From contig NZ_JACHIJ010000003.1 of the NCBI RefSeq assembly GCF_014203115.1, positions 717,501-781,500 on the forward strand: a stretch of 64,000 nt of DNA, given 5' to 3'. Every line of letters begins with the position of its first letter. Positions within the stretch are counted from its first letter, which is position 1. The position numbers and the translations under genes were made by a program. This document shows positions 16,124-24,698 of the stretch, piece after piece. This DNA comes from Afipia massiliensis. GTDB taxonomy: Bacteria; Pseudomonadota; Alphaproteobacteria; Rhizobiales; Xanthobacteraceae. Below the pieces are notes generated by a model. That model was not told where the DNA came from, made no database searches, and worked only from the letters and a program-made list of their open reading frames with translations.

Positions 16124-17770
16124 ATGATTATCTCCGGTATCCAGACCGGCAACACGAGGTGGCTCGCGCGCCATCTGCAAAACACCGTCGATAATGAGCA
16201 GATCGAACTGGCCGAAGTGAGCGGCACGGTCGCGACCGATATTGACGGCGCTCTCGCCGAAATGGACGCGCTCTGCGCCGGAACGTGTGCCAAGGAAGGC
16301 GTGTATGCCGCCTTCATCAACCCGCCACAGCCCCTCACCCGGGAGCAGTTCATGCGGGCGATTGCGGTGATCGAAGAGCGCCTTGGCCTCGCGGGGCAGC
16401 CGCGCGTCGTGCTGTTTCACGTCAAGAAAGGCCGTCATCACTGCCATGTCGTGTGGTCGCGCATCGACACCCTGCGCATGAAAGCCATTCATCTCTCCCA
16501 CGACCGGCAGAAGCTGCGCAAATGCGCGCAGCTGCTGGCAGCGGAGTTTGGCCTCACGCTACCCGACGGCCTCAAGAATGATCGCGGCGCGGAGCGGTTC
16601 ACGGACCCCGAGCGGGCGAAGCGTCCAACCCGCGCCGAGAAGGCCCAGGCGAAACATTCGGGCATCAGCCCAGAGGAGCGCAGGGCGGCGATCACCGAAG
16701 CCTGGCGCAGCTCCGATAGCGCGGAGAGCTTCCGGAATAGCCTTGAAGAATTGGGCTATCTGCTCGCAAAAGGCGATAGCCGCGCCTTTGTCGTGGTCGA
16801 CCTCGCAGGCGACGTTTACAGTCTCGCCCGTCAGATCGACGGCGTGAAAACCAAAGACGTTGTGAAGAAGCTGGAAGGGATCAGCCTCTCGCTGCTACCC
16901 AGCGCTGAGAAAGCCAAAATACTGATGCTGCAACGCGCAGCCGCCGTGCAGGATGCCGCCTGCGAAAGATTGAGCAAGGATTTGGCAGCCGAGGCGGCGC
17001 GCAAGAAGCTTCTCGCCGCGCAGCGTACAAGGAAGTTGCAACTCGACCTCCACTGGCAGGCGATGAAAATCCGCCACATGCACGAGCGCAAGGTGCTCCT
17101 CGCCCATTTTATGGCGGAGCGCCAACGTCTTCTTGCGCGGCGCAAGTGGCAGGCCGTGGGGCTTGCGATCTATCTCAAGAAGATCGCGTTTCTTCGCGGG
17201 CTCCTGCGTTACCAGGAAATTCGCCAGAGGAAGCACAGACGCACCATCGAAGAATATCATCAGCAGCTTGAGACTTCCGTGCGCAGGCGGCACGGCAACG
17301 AAACTGCGGAATTCCAGCGACGCTATGAGGCGCTGCGCCGCCTGGACCGGCTTGAACACAAATCCTTGCGGCAAGGGCATCTCAATCCGATCATCCGGAG
17401 CAGCTGGCTTGGCCACGATGGCGGCGACCATGATGGCGAGCTGGCGCGCGCCGTAACAGTGGGCCGCGCCCGGCGGCAATCGGGTAGCGGCTTCGATCAG
17501 TACGCGGAAATCGTGCGCATAAAGGCGCGCCGGAAATCGCCTGAGAATATCGCCAGATATCAGAAAACGCTGGCTTACATGCGTGAGAACGGCATCGAGA
17601 TCACCGACGATCCTGCCTCGAAATGGCTGCCGCTGCAACGCGAGCGGGTTCAGACAGTCACGCCGCTTGCGGAGTTGTTCAAGACGAACAGCGGCGAGAT
17701 CACGCGGCCCTTCGGTCATCCTTCCCGTCAGGGACCGCAAGGCGTGCGGCCCACAGCTCCCACGGTATAA
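16124..17770 (+). CDS. Relaxase/mobilization nuclease (module 1)
   Basis: A 548-residue relaxase. The metal-binding histidine motif is GRHHCHVVWSRID (H105, H106, H108), preceded by the conserved strand RVVLFHVKKG. The N-terminal half is the VirD2/MobP-type relaxase domain; the C-terminal half (from ~270) is rich in Arg, Lys and Glu with long helices. The catalytic Tyr cannot be fixed by eye; the usual N-terminal position carries no clear Tyr, which is worth checking. It would nick oriT and pilot the strand. Paired with mobC just upstream. Confidence 0.85.
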   Translation: MIISGIQTGNTRWLARHLQNTVDNEQIELAEVSGTVATDIDGALAEMDALCAGTCAKEGVYAAFINPPQPLTREQFMRAIAVIEERLGLAGQPRVVLFHVKKGRHHCHVVWSRIDTLRMKAIHLSHDRQKLRKCAQLLAAEFGLTLPDGLKNDRGAERFTDPERAKRPTRAEKAQAKHSGISPEERRAAITEAWRSSDSAESFRNSLEELGYLLAKGDSRAFVVVDLAGDVYSLARQIDGVKTKDVVKKLEGISLSLLPSAEKAKILMLQRAAAVQDAACERLSKDLAAEAARKKLLAAQRTRKLQLDLHWQAMKIRHMHERKVLLAHFMAERQRLLARRKWQAVGLAIYLKKIAFLRGLLRYQEIRQRKHRRTIEEYHQQLETSVRRRHGNETAEFQRRYEALRRLDRLEHKSLRQGHLNPIIRSSWLGHDGGDHDGELARAVTVGRARRQSGSGFDQYAEIVRIKARRKSPENIARYQKTLAYMRENGIEITDDPASKWLPLQRERVQTVTPLAELFKTNSGEITRPFGHPSRQGPQGVRPTAPTV

Positions 17771-17826
17771 TGCTTTACGCCGCGCAAATAACCCAACGCT
17801 CGAATTGCGCCGAGCGCCGCTGGATT

Positions 17827-18396
17827 CTATCCCGCCCCAGCAATCGCCCGGCGCAGCGTTCCGACATGAACGCCGAGCCGCGCGGCGACGCGCTCGCGCG
17901 TCTGCCTGCCTGAATCGATCAGGGTTTTCGCGCGGCGAATCTGGGTTGCTGAAAGCTTGCGCGGTCTGCCGATGGCCGCGCCGCGGGCTCTGGCCGCGCG
18001 CATTCCCGCAATCGTGCGCTCGCGGATCAGCTCGCGCTCGAACTCCGCGAGCGCGGCGAGGATGTTGAAGATCATGCGGCCCTCAGGGCGGGTCGTGTCG
18101 ATCATCGCGCCGTGACCGGCAAGAACTTTGAGGCCGACGCCGCGACCGTTCAAACCTTCGATGAGTCCGATGAGATCGAGGAGGCTGCGCCCGAGGCGGT
18201 CGAGTTTCCACACGACCAGCACGTCGCCCGCGCCGCATGATGCGATTGCCTCGGTAAGACCCTTGCGGCGGGCGGTAGCGCCGGACGCTTTGTCCCGGAA
18301 TATCTTTCCGCAGCCCGCTTCGCGCAGGGCGGTCAGTTGCAGATCGAGGTTTTGTTCTTCGGTGGAAACGCGCGCGTAGCCGATGTTTGCTGTCAT
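17827..18396 (-). CDS. Serine resolvase/invertase
   Basis: A 189-residue small serine recombinase. The N-terminal catalytic domain begins IGYARVSTEEQNLDLQ, with the nucleophilic Ser in RVST and the conserved WKLDRLGRSLLDL and EFERELIRERT segments. A C-terminal helix-turn-helix follows (about 160-185: RERVAARLGVHVGTLRRAI). It is of the Tn3-resolvase/Pin type. It stands alone, with no transposase, facing the relaxase gene; it could resolve element dimers or have driven cargo insertion next to it. Confidence 0.9.
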   Translation of the reverse strand: MTANIGYARVSTEEQNLDLQLTALREAGCGKIFRDKASGATARRKGLTEAIASCGAGDVLVVWKLDRLGRSLLDLIGLIEGLNGRGVGLKVLAGHGAMIDTTRPEGRMIFNILAALAEFERELIRERTIAGMRAARARGAAIGRPRKLSATQIRRAKTLIDSGRQTRERVAARLGVHVGTLRRAIAGAG

Positions 18397-18401
18397 GGCG
18401 G

Positions 18402-18609
18402 CTACTCATCCTTACGCAGAAATACGGACGTTCCGCAGCTTCTGGCGCTGCGCGTTATGGTTCCTTTTCGGAGAGGATCGAGCGGAAGGTCGGCACAAGC
18501 TTTGGTCAAGTAATTTTCATAGTATAAACAAGTAAATACAAAGGGATATTCACGCTTTAACTGAATATAAAATAAGATTACTATAGACTGAACGAAAAGG
18601 AAGGTTTTT
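18402..18609. promoter_or_regulatory. AT-rich divergent promoter region of secreted-protein cassette
   Basis: The only strongly AT-rich stretch near here. TTTAAC (18556-18561) and TACTAT (18579-18584) with 17-bp spacing form a plausible promoter for the plus-strand cassette. AAGGAAGG (18597-18604) is a strong ribosome site for the GTG at 18610. The composition break suggests the cassette was acquired from a lower-GC source. Confidence 0.45.
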
Positions 18610-18894
18610 GTGCGGTCGATATTATGTTTATTCGCGACATTTGTTTTTTTCCAATTGGCTTCTCCTGCTTTCGCAGTCACTGACATCGCGCCTGCTGCAG
18701 ATAAAAAAGCGGCAGACCGCGTTCAGTTCGAGACAGATCAAAAGGCGGGCGTTGTCCGCATCGTCATCGACGGCAGGGAGATCGCGCGCATCGATGCGAC
18801 CGGCCTCTATGTCCATGGCGACGTCGCATACACCGGCACTATCGCCGACGGGTTGCCGCTCCGCGTGAGCACTGAGGGCGGCGATGCAAAGTAG
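18610..18894 (+). CDS. Small secreted protein, 94 aa
   Basis: A signal peptide is clear (MRSILCLFATFVFFQLASPAFA, cleavage after AFA). The mature ~70 residues contain DRVQFETDQKAGVVRIVIDGREIARIDATGLYVHGDV, a pattern of short beta strands seen in tail-fibre/trimeric surface proteins. GTG start with the strong site AAGGAAGG six bases before. Overlaps the next gene by 11 bp, so the two are co-translated and probably form one surface or secreted structure. Confidence 0.65.
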   Translation: MRSILCLFATFVFFQLASPAFAVTDIAPAADKKAADRVQFETDQKAGVVRIVIDGREIARIDATGLYVHGDVAYTGTIADGLPLRVSTEGGDAK

Positions 18895-21043
18895 GATGAA
18901 ACTGCTGAATGCCGTTGCGTTTGTGGCGTTTCAGTTTGCATTTGCTTCGCCAGCGTCAGCGCTGGAAGCCCAGCCCGGCGACGCTTGCCCTGTTGTGGGC
19001 AGATACACCTTTTCCGGTGGCCCGGAGCTCTCCGGGGTCACACATCAGATGGTTTGTAATGCCAGTAACATCTGGAGCAGCATCCTCGACAATGACGCGG
19101 CAGGCAATGCGGCGCTGGCACACGCCGTCTCTCTCACGGGCGATATTTCACCTTCGCAGATCACCACGAACCAGAACGATTACAGCCCGGCGGGACTGTC
19201 TACAGCTTCGGTGCTTCGGGTGAACAGCGACGCTTCGCGCAACGTCACCAGCCTTGCGGGCGGGGCGGACGGGCGCATAGTCACCATTATGAATGTCGGC
19301 AGCTTCCCCATCGTGCTCAAGAACGACGACGGCGCGACCGGAACGGCGGCGAACCGCTTCGCTCTCACCGGCGATCTTACGCTCGCGGCGAAGCAATCGG
19401 CGATGCTGATGTATGATTCAACCGCGTCACGTTGGCGGCAGATCGCCAACGGCACGGCGAGCGGGGGAACTACGGCAGCGGCAGGATCGGACCGCCAGAT
19501 TCAATTCAACAATGCGGGTGTGCTCGGCGGCGTGCCGAATTTTGAATTCAATACCGATGGCCACCTGGATTACTGGGAGAACCTGACGACGACGGCGGGC
19601 GGTTCCTACGCTCATGCGAGGTTCCATGCCGATGTCGCGCCCACGGCGGCGCAGACTTCAGGCCGCACGACCAGAGGATTGCAGGGCGCGATCTGGGTTT
19701 CCGCGGGCAATACCAATCAGGTGCGAAAAGTTATCGGCAGCGATGGATTCGCGCAAAACCTCGGCACCGGCGCAATTGAAAGCATAATGGGTGTGCAGGG
19801 TTATACGTATAACAACGGCAACGCCGCGATTACGAATATGTTCGGCAGCTATACGGGTGTGGAATCCACTACCGGAACTGTCACCAGTATGCTCGGCACG
19901 GACATTGACACTCTGGTCAGCGGCGGCACGGTCAGCAATGTTTATGGCCTGCTGGTGAACAATCAAATAACCGGCGGTGCGGTCACAAACCGCTACGGCA
20001 TCTACATGAACCCGCCCACAGGTTCGGCCACCAACGACTGGGGCATATACCAAGACGGCACGCAATCCAACCGGTTCAACGGCAACATCGGCATCGGCAA
20101 GAATCCGGGAGCAGGGCTCGATGTTGGTACCAGCGTCGCGTTCTCCGGCGACATCAGCCCTGCGCAGATCACCGCGAACCAGAATGATTACAACCCGCCG
20201 GGCCTGTCGACCGCTTCGGTGCTTCGGATGAGCAGCGACGCTTCGCGCACGATCACCGGGCTTGCGGGCGGTGTGGATGGGCGGGTGCTGACCATCCTCA
20301 ATGTCGGAACTAACCCGATTGTTTTGTCCAACCAGGACGCGTCTTCCACGACCGCCAATCGCTTCGCCTTCGGAATAAATGTAACCCTCGCCGCAGATCA
20401 GACTGCCGCAGTCATCTACGATGCCACATCGCAGCGATGGAGGGCTGCGGGTCTCCCTTTTGATACGGGAACCTGCGGCGACAGCACAAGCGGGTTCTTT
20501 GTTCTGACGCAAGATTCCTGGAACGGCGATCTTGTTACGGCGGCAGGCGGCGGCATGTCAGGGCTTGATGCGGGCAATGCGCTTTGTCTCGGCGATCTCA
20601 CCACTTATGACTGGCAATGCAAATCCGTCGCACAGAACCGGGGCTTGCTGAATTCCACTCATGTAAAGGCTTTCCTGTGCGACAGCGCCGGGTGCAATGA
20701 TGCGACCGCAAGCACGGTTTATTATTATGCGCGCTCAAACGATCCAAACAGCGGAGGCAATAGGTTCAAAACTGACGCATCCGGCAGAGGGCCGCAGGAG
20801 GCCAGTTATTGGGATAATAATTACAACATGAATGACACGAGAAATCTTTGGTCAGGCCGAAATGGCGGAACCATGTTGGCGTGGCCAGATACTCCAAATG
20901 CCACTTGCGCCAACTGGACAAGTTCGTCGGCGGGACTCAACGGTCGTACGGGGAACACAAACAATTATGAAACGAAGAGATGGTCTAACGGGAGCCCCAC
21001 TTGCAACAATGCAAACAGGCTTGTCTGCTTTGTGAATCCGTAA
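18884..21043 (+). CDS. Large secreted protein with duplicated module and DUF1554-like end
   Basis: A 719-residue protein with a signal peptide (...LNAVAFVAFQFAFASPASA). It contains two copies of a ~90-residue module starting GDISPSQITTNQNDYSPAGLS (~90) and GDISPAQITANQNDYNPPGLS (~420), resembling phage tail-fibre/surface repeats. Between them are repetitive beta-type GxxTNxYG segments. The C-terminal ~180 residues are Cys-rich and end in CANWTSSSAGLNGRTG...RLVCFVNP, the DUF1554 (C-type-lectin-like) pattern. The likely role is binding to a surface or glycan. An alternative ATG lies at 18896; the earlier one gives overlap with the preceding gene. Confidence 0.75.
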   Translation: MQSRMKLLNAVAFVAFQFAFASPASALEAQPGDACPVVGRYTFSGGPELSGVTHQMVCNASNIWSSILDNDAAGNAALAHAVSLTGDISPSQITTNQNDYSPAGLSTASVLRVNSDASRNVTSLAGGADGRIVTIMNVGSFPIVLKNDDGATGTAANRFALTGDLTLAAKQSAMLMYDSTASRWRQIANGTASGGTTAAAGSDRQIQFNNAGVLGGVPNFEFNTDGHLDYWENLTTTAGGSYAHARFHADVAPTAAQTSGRTTRGLQGAIWVSAGNTNQVRKVIGSDGFAQNLGTGAIESIMGVQGYTYNNGNAAITNMFGSYTGVESTTGTVTSMLGTDIDTLVSGGTVSNVYGLLVNNQITGGAVTNRYGIYMNPPTGSATNDWGIYQDGTQSNRFNGNIGIGKNPGAGLDVGTSVAFSGDISPAQITANQNDYNPPGLSTASVLRMSSDASRTITGLAGGVDGRVLTILNVGTNPIVLSNQDASSTTANRFAFGINVTLAADQTAAVIYDATSQRWRAAGLPFDTGTCGDSTSGFFVLTQDSWNGDLVTAAGGGMSGLDAGNALCLGDLTTYDWQCKSVAQNRGLLNSTHVKAFLCDSAGCNDATASTVYYYARSNDPNSGGNRFKTDASGRGPQEASYWDNNYNMNDTRNLWSGRNGGTMLAWPDTPNATCANWTSSSAGLNGRTGNTNNYETKRWSNGSPTCNNANRLVCFVNP

Positions 21044-21094
21044 GCCGTGGCGCAGTACATGCTTCGAGCAGTAAATCTCTAAACAGACAGGCAC

Positions 21095-21376
21095 GTGGAG
21101 GAATATGTGAGGTCAGCAAAGGAAAGTGCGTTTGAGGCGGGATTCGCAGAAGGTCACGGATCATCAGCGGTCGCGCAGACAACTGCGCAATCCGTATCGC
21201 CTTCCCGCCACGTAACGCCCATCGCCCGTCCTGACAGGAGCGCAGGGATTCCACAGCCGGTCCCCATGTCCTTGGGCTCAACACTTTTCGAGAACGGGAT
21301 TGTGCTCGGCAGCGACGTGTCATGCACGACAGACGGCACCCTGCGCTTTCGGGAAAACAGCTTCAACTTTGCATAG
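21095..21376 (+). CDS. Doubtful 93-aa protein between secreted-protein genes
   Basis: A GTG-initiated open frame with no signal peptide and no known domain. Its end (SCTTDGTLRFRENSFNFA) faintly resembles the C-x-P-x-x-P-E-G-x-x-x-Y-N unit repeated in the next protein, so it may be a decayed fragment of such a gene. Kept with low confidence because it fills the gap and runs into a good ribosome site for the next small gene. Confidence 0.3.
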   Translation: MEEYVRSAKESAFEAGFAEGHGSSAVAQTTAQSVSPSRHVTPIARPDRSAGIPQPVPMSLGSTLFENGIVLGSDVSCTTDGTLRFRENSFNFA

Positions 21377-21383
21377 GAGAAGT

Positions 21384-21485
21384 ATGACATACTGTAGTCT
21401 TGCAACATTAGTTCTTGCGATTTTTCTGACATTCTCTGCGATGCAGGCCCGCGCTACGATAAGTTTCCGCCCCGGGGTTGCTTGA
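21384..21485 (+). CDS. 33-aa secreted peptide, coupled to the propeller gene
   Basis: AGGAGA lies four bases before the ATG at 21384. The product (starting MTYCSLATLVLAIFLTFSAM) is essentially a signal sequence ending in ATISFRPGVA. Its stop TGA overlaps the ATG of the next gene (TGATG), a sign of translational coupling. It could be a leader peptide that sets translation of the propeller gene, a small membrane peptide, or the surviving 5' end of a deleted secreted-protein gene. Confidence 0.5.
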   Translation: MTYCSLATLVLAIFLTFSAMQARATISFRPGVA

Positions 21486-22786
21486 TGCGTCAGCTGTTCA
21501 TTGTACTTGTTATTTGCTTGTGGAGTTGCGTGGCATTTGCCGATTGCACTTCGCCAGCCGCGCCCGAGAACAACGTCAGATACAATACCGATTACCACGT
21601 TCTTCAAGTTTGCACCGGCACTCAGTGGGCGGCGCTCGGCCCGCCGCATACTGGCGCGTCAGGCCCCGGCTGCATAAATCCCGCCGCCCCTGAAGGCAAG
21701 GTTATCTACAACATCGACCATCATGTCCTGCAATACTGCAACAGCGATAAGTGGATCGGCATGAGCGGCGCTGCCGGAACGGGCGGAGCAGGCTGCGCAA
21801 ATCCGTCCGCGCCTGAGGGCAACGTCAGATACAACTACGACTGCCACGCCCTGCAATATTGCGACGGGGCGCAATGGGTGGGTGTCAACCCACCTACACC
21901 AACGCCGGCGGGTATCAGTTGGACGGCGCAGACGGCGGCGGAAGCGAACGGCTGGGCTTCTGTCACCTACGGCAATGGCCTGTTCGTGGCGGTGGCGGGC
22001 AACGGTACGAACCGTGTGATGACATCGCCAGATGGCGTCACCTGGACAGCGCAAACGGTGGCGGAGGCGAAGGCCTGGCAGTCAGTCACGTACGGCGGCG
22101 GCCAGTTCGTCGCGGTGGCTAACAACGGTACGCACCGTGTGATGACCTCGCCCGACGGCGTCACCTGGACAGCGCAAACGGCGGCGGAGGCGAACTTCTG
22201 GTATTCAGTCACGTACGGCAACGGCCAGTTCGTCGCGGTGGCGAGGAGCGGCACGCACCGCGTGATGACTTCACCCGACGGCGTCACCTGGACGGCGCAG
22301 ACGGCGGCGGAGGCGAACCTCTGGTATTCAGTCACTTACGGCAACGGTCTGTTCGTCGCGGTAGCGTTCACCGGCACGCACCGCGTGATGACCTCGCCCG
22401 ACGGCGTCACCTGGACAGCGCAGACAGCGGCCGAGGCGAACGCCTGGCAGTCAGTCACCTACGGCAATGGGCTGTTCGTCGCGGTGGTGTACAGCGGCGG
22501 CGCGCACCAGGTGATGACCTCGCCCGACGGCGCAACCTGGACGGCGCAGACGGCGGCGGAGGCGGGCATCTGGCTATCGGTTACCTACGGCAACGGCCTG
22601 TTTGTCGCGGTGGGTGGCGGCAGCACGCACCAGGTGATGACCTCGCCCGACGGCGTCACCTGGACCGCGCGAACGGCGGCGGAAGCGAACAACTGGTATT
22701 CAGTCGCCTACGGCAACGGCCAGTTCGTCGCGGTGGCGAGCGATGGCACGCACCGCGTGATGACCTCTACGATCCTCTGCCAATGA
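21485..22786 (+). CDS. Secreted seven-repeat beta-propeller protein
   Basis: A 433-residue exported protein (signal peptide MRQLFIVLVICLWSCVAFA). Residues ~20-140 carry three ~47-residue Cys units (C-x-x-P-x-x-P-E-x-x-V-x-Y-N ... LQxCxGxxW). The rest is seven 41-residue repeats (WTAQTAAEAN-x-W-x-SVTYGNG-x-FVAVA ... VMTSPDGVT), as expected for a seven-bladed BNR-like propeller. Repeats are very similar even at DNA level, indicating recent expansion. The likely role is extracellular binding; no catalytic motif is visible. Confidence 0.78.
   Translation: MRQLFIVLVICLWSCVAFADCTSPAAPENNVRYNTDYHVLQVCTGTQWAALGPPHTGASGPGCINPAAPEGKVIYNIDHHVLQYCNSDKWIGMSGAAGTGGAGCANPSAPEGNVRYNYDCHALQYCDGAQWVGVNPPTPTPAGISWTAQTAAEANGWASVTYGNGLFVAVAGNGTNRVMTSPDGVTWTAQTVAEAKAWQSVTYGGGQFVAVANNGTHRVMTSPDGVTWTAQTAAEANFWYSVTYGNGQFVAVARSGTHRVMTSPDGVTWTAQTAAEANLWYSVTYGNGLFVAVAFTGTHRVMTSPDGVTWTAQTAAEANAWQSVTYGNGLFVAVVYSGGAHQVMTSPDGATWTAQTAAEAGIWLSVTYGNGLFVAVGGGSTHQVMTSPDGVTWTARTAAEANNWYSVAYGNGQFVAVASDGTHRVMTSTILCQ
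21920..22780 (+). repeat. Seven tandem 123-bp repeats
   Basis: The units start TGGACGGCGCAGACGGCGGC (first at 21920, second at 22043) and continue at 123-bp spacing to the end of the propeller gene. They differ mainly in the variable positions after GAAGCGAAC and after GCGGTGG, so the blade loops vary while the frame is kept. Confidence 0.88.
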
Positions 22787-22907
22787 AACTCTGGCAGTGC
22801 GCCCGGCTTAACGTGCCTTTCGATTAGAGATTTGATGCGGCGCATCCTCGCGGCTGGTGTCGGCGGTACGTGCTGTATGAATTCCTCTGCGCCTGAGGCC
22901 GCATAAA
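22787..22907. other. Short gap with decayed repeat unit
   Basis: TGTATGAATTCCTCTGCGCCTGAGG (22873-22897) reads C-M-N-S-S-A-P-E, like the Cys unit CANPSAPEG of the preceding gene, but then meets a stop (TAA at 22903) after PEAA. It looks like the remnant of another copy of the upstream domain. Confidence 0.4.
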
Positions 22908-23555
22908 CTACAACTTCAGAGGCGCGGGCAGCTTCGGAGATGAAGGCGGACTTTGATTCTGCGTGGCTTCGCTTTGATTCTGTATGGCTTCGCGCAGTGC
23001 CGTTGCAGTCGGCTGGTTCGCGCTCGCCATGGCCGACCGCAGCGCTTTATGAACGTCGCCGCCCCGATCCTGTAGCAGCCTGACCGTTTCGGCATGTCCA
23101 TTCGAAGCGGCCCACTGCAGCGCCGCTTCATTTTGGGCATGCACATCCGCTCCCTGGTCGAGCAGCAGCCTGACGGTTTCCGTGTATCTGTTCCCTCCGG
23201 CTGCCCACCGCAGCGCCCCATCGTCCACGGCGTGAATTTCAGCACCCCGATCCAGCAAAAGCCTGACGGTGTCCGTATGCCCTTTCAGGGCGGCCAACCG
23301 CAGCGCTTTATCGTCCATGGCATGAATGTCCGCTCCCCGATTCAGCAGCAGCTTGACCAGTTGCGTTTGCCCGTGCGCGGCGGCCCATAGCAGCACCGCA
23401 TTACCGGCTTCCCGGTTCGGCAGGGTCTCTATCGTATATCCGAGCCCGGCAACCGATAGCAGCATTGCGGCGGCTACTGCGTGATTGGCAAAGGCTCGTT
23501 TCAGAAAGCCCGGCTTGTTTTGCGAAGGTTTTTTTGATGTTCCAGGGCGGCTCAT
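22908..23555 (-). CDS. Membrane-anchored ankyrin-repeat protein
   Basis: A 215-residue protein. A basic N-terminus and one hydrophobic segment (AVAAAMLLSVAGLGYTIE, about 30-46) form a signal anchor. Four ankyrin repeats follow (AVLLWAAAHGQTQLVKLLLNRGADIHA; three more of the pattern ALRxAAxxGHTxTVRLLLDRGAxxHA) to about residue 170. The tail is Gln/Asn/Ser/Pro rich. Ankyrin repeats mediate protein binding; location is probably periplasmic face or outside. It converges with the propeller gene and has an AT-rich upstream region (23570-23710). Confidence 0.82.
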   Translation of the reverse strand: MSRPGTSKKPSQNKPGFLKRAFANHAVAAAMLLSVAGLGYTIETLPNREAGNAVLLWAAAHGQTQLVKLLLNRGADIHAMDDKALRLAALKGHTDTVRLLLDRGAEIHAVDDGALRWAAGGNRYTETVRLLLDQGADVHAQNEAALQWAASNGHAETVRLLQDRGGDVHKALRSAMASANQPTATALREAIQNQSEATQNQSPPSSPKLPAPLKL

Positions 23556-24110
23556 TTGAGGAATTTCCTGTATAAAAACGTAATCAAAATGTAAATACTA
23601 TTTACATAGATTTAAATACTCATAATAAAAGATTATCTGTCAATAATAATCCGTATATACATGTAATTGCAGTATTTTTCGTATTTTCAATACTTGTTTG
23701 ATTGCCGCGTTCTTCAGTTTTGCGACATGCGGTAGGTTGCGCGGAGCCACCCGGGGAACTGCGCTTCCCCTTGCCGTAACCGCGAACCGGCGCGCCTGCG
23801 AGTCAGCGAAATTGAACTTCGTCGCCTGAGCCGATCAGAGCGTATTCAATCCGCGCGGGGTTTCGTTCGCAGCTTCCTTGCAGCGGTTTACCGATGCCGC
23901 GTGCCGCTGTCTCCTTCGTGTCCGGGATTAGCTCATCTTGAACGCCACTATGACCGGGCGCAGCCTTCACGCAACGGGCCGCCCGATCCATTCGCGGGAC
24001 GCTCCCGTGTTGCCCGTTTCCCCTTCGGTTTCTCCTGCGGGTGCATGACGGCTTTTCTCACCCGGTCTCCTTGTGGGCGTTCGAGCCAACCCAAACAAAG
24101 GAGACAGACA
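23556..24110. other. Intergenic region, AT-rich then GC-rich
   Basis: 555 bp without a supported gene. 23570-23700 is strongly AT-rich and probably carries the ankyrin-gene promoter. The remainder leads into the first of three paralogous small genes; ACAAAGGAGACAGACA directly precedes that gene's ATG. Confidence 0.45.
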
Positions 24111-24347
24111 ATGGCACGCAACGCAAACTACAGCCGCAAGGAAACCAAGCGCGAAGCGAAAGCACCCAGCTTCATCGCCTACGCGGTGACCGAAAAGGGC
24201 GAGGATAAATCCTTCTGGACCCGCATCGGCGCAGCCTGGGATCACGAGGACGGCAAGGGTCTCACCTTGCAGCTCGACCTGGTTCCCGTGAACGGCGGAC
24301 GCATCGTCCTCCGCACTCCATCCGAAACCGGGGAGAAAGGCGCGTAA
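24111..24347 (+). CDS. Small paralogous protein, copy 1 (78 aa)
   Basis: The first of three paralogues (others at 25225 and 27078). The N-terminus is basic (MARNANYSRKETKREAK); the conserved core reads SFWTRIGAAWDHEDGKG, LTLQLDLVPVNGGRIVLRTP, a likely small beta barrel somewhat like DUF736 proteins. Function unknown. AAGGAGA precedes the ATG. The stop codon lies inside the loop of a terminator hairpin. The surroundings (anti-restriction, methylase, mobilization genes) suggest a nucleic-acid role, but that is inference. Confidence 0.8.
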   Translation: MARNANYSRKETKREAKAPSFIAYAVTEKGEDKSFWTRIGAAWDHEDGKGLTLQLDLVPVNGGRIVLRTPSETGEKGA

Positions 24348-24362
24348 GCGCCTTTCTTTTTT
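24336..24362 (+). terminator. Terminator overlapping the stop codon of copy 1
   Basis: AAAGGCGC pairs with GCGCCTTT around the loop GTAA; the TAA in the loop is the gene's stop. A CTTTTTT tract follows. The same arrangement recurs in copies 2 and 3. Confidence 0.8.
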
Positions 24363-24373
24363 CAGGAGGAAGC

Positions 24374-24496
24374 ATCTATCATTATCAATCGTACCGCCTC
24401 GACTGGCGCGGCCTTGAAATCGAAATCCGCTATTGCCCGGACTGGGCGAGCAGCGTGCACATCCAAGCAGGGTTGAAGTCCGCCGGGTACCCTTAA
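24374..24496 (+). pseudogene. Decayed copy of the 25493 gene
   Basis: AGGAGG at 24364 is followed at normal spacing by ATC instead of ATG. The frame then reads YHYQSYRLDWRGLEIEIRYC, closely matching YQHYRLEWRGLEIEVRYC of the intact gene at 25493, before diverging and stopping after about 40 codons. It lies after copy 1 of the small paralogue just as the intact gene lies after copy 2, so a two-gene unit was duplicated and this partner was lost. Confidence 0.7.
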
Positions 24497-24560
24497 ATTG
24501 TCGTTGAACTCAGCAAGTTCAGCGCGCAAACTCCGGCCATCCTGGCCGGGAGCGGACATC

Positions 24561-24698
24561 ATGAAATCGCTTGGAAGGCTGTTCTGGGTTGCGATTGCCA
24601 TCATTGTTGTATTCGCCGCCTACAGGGAATTTGATCGGAGCCGCGCTGCGTTCGATAGTGTGCCTCGGCCCCATGTGAGCACCGTCGATTTAAAATAG
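24561..24698 (+). CDS. Small single-pass membrane protein, 45 aa
   Basis: ATG at 24561 with GGGAGCGG upstream. It begins MKSLGRLFWVAIAIIVVFAAY, a single membrane helix after a basic start, followed by about 24 charged/polar residues. No family recognised. The reading frame extends further upstream but the hydrophobic segment and ribosome site favour this start. Confidence 0.4.
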   Translation: MKSLGRLFWVAIAIIVVFAAYREFDRSRAAFDSVPRPHVSTVDLK

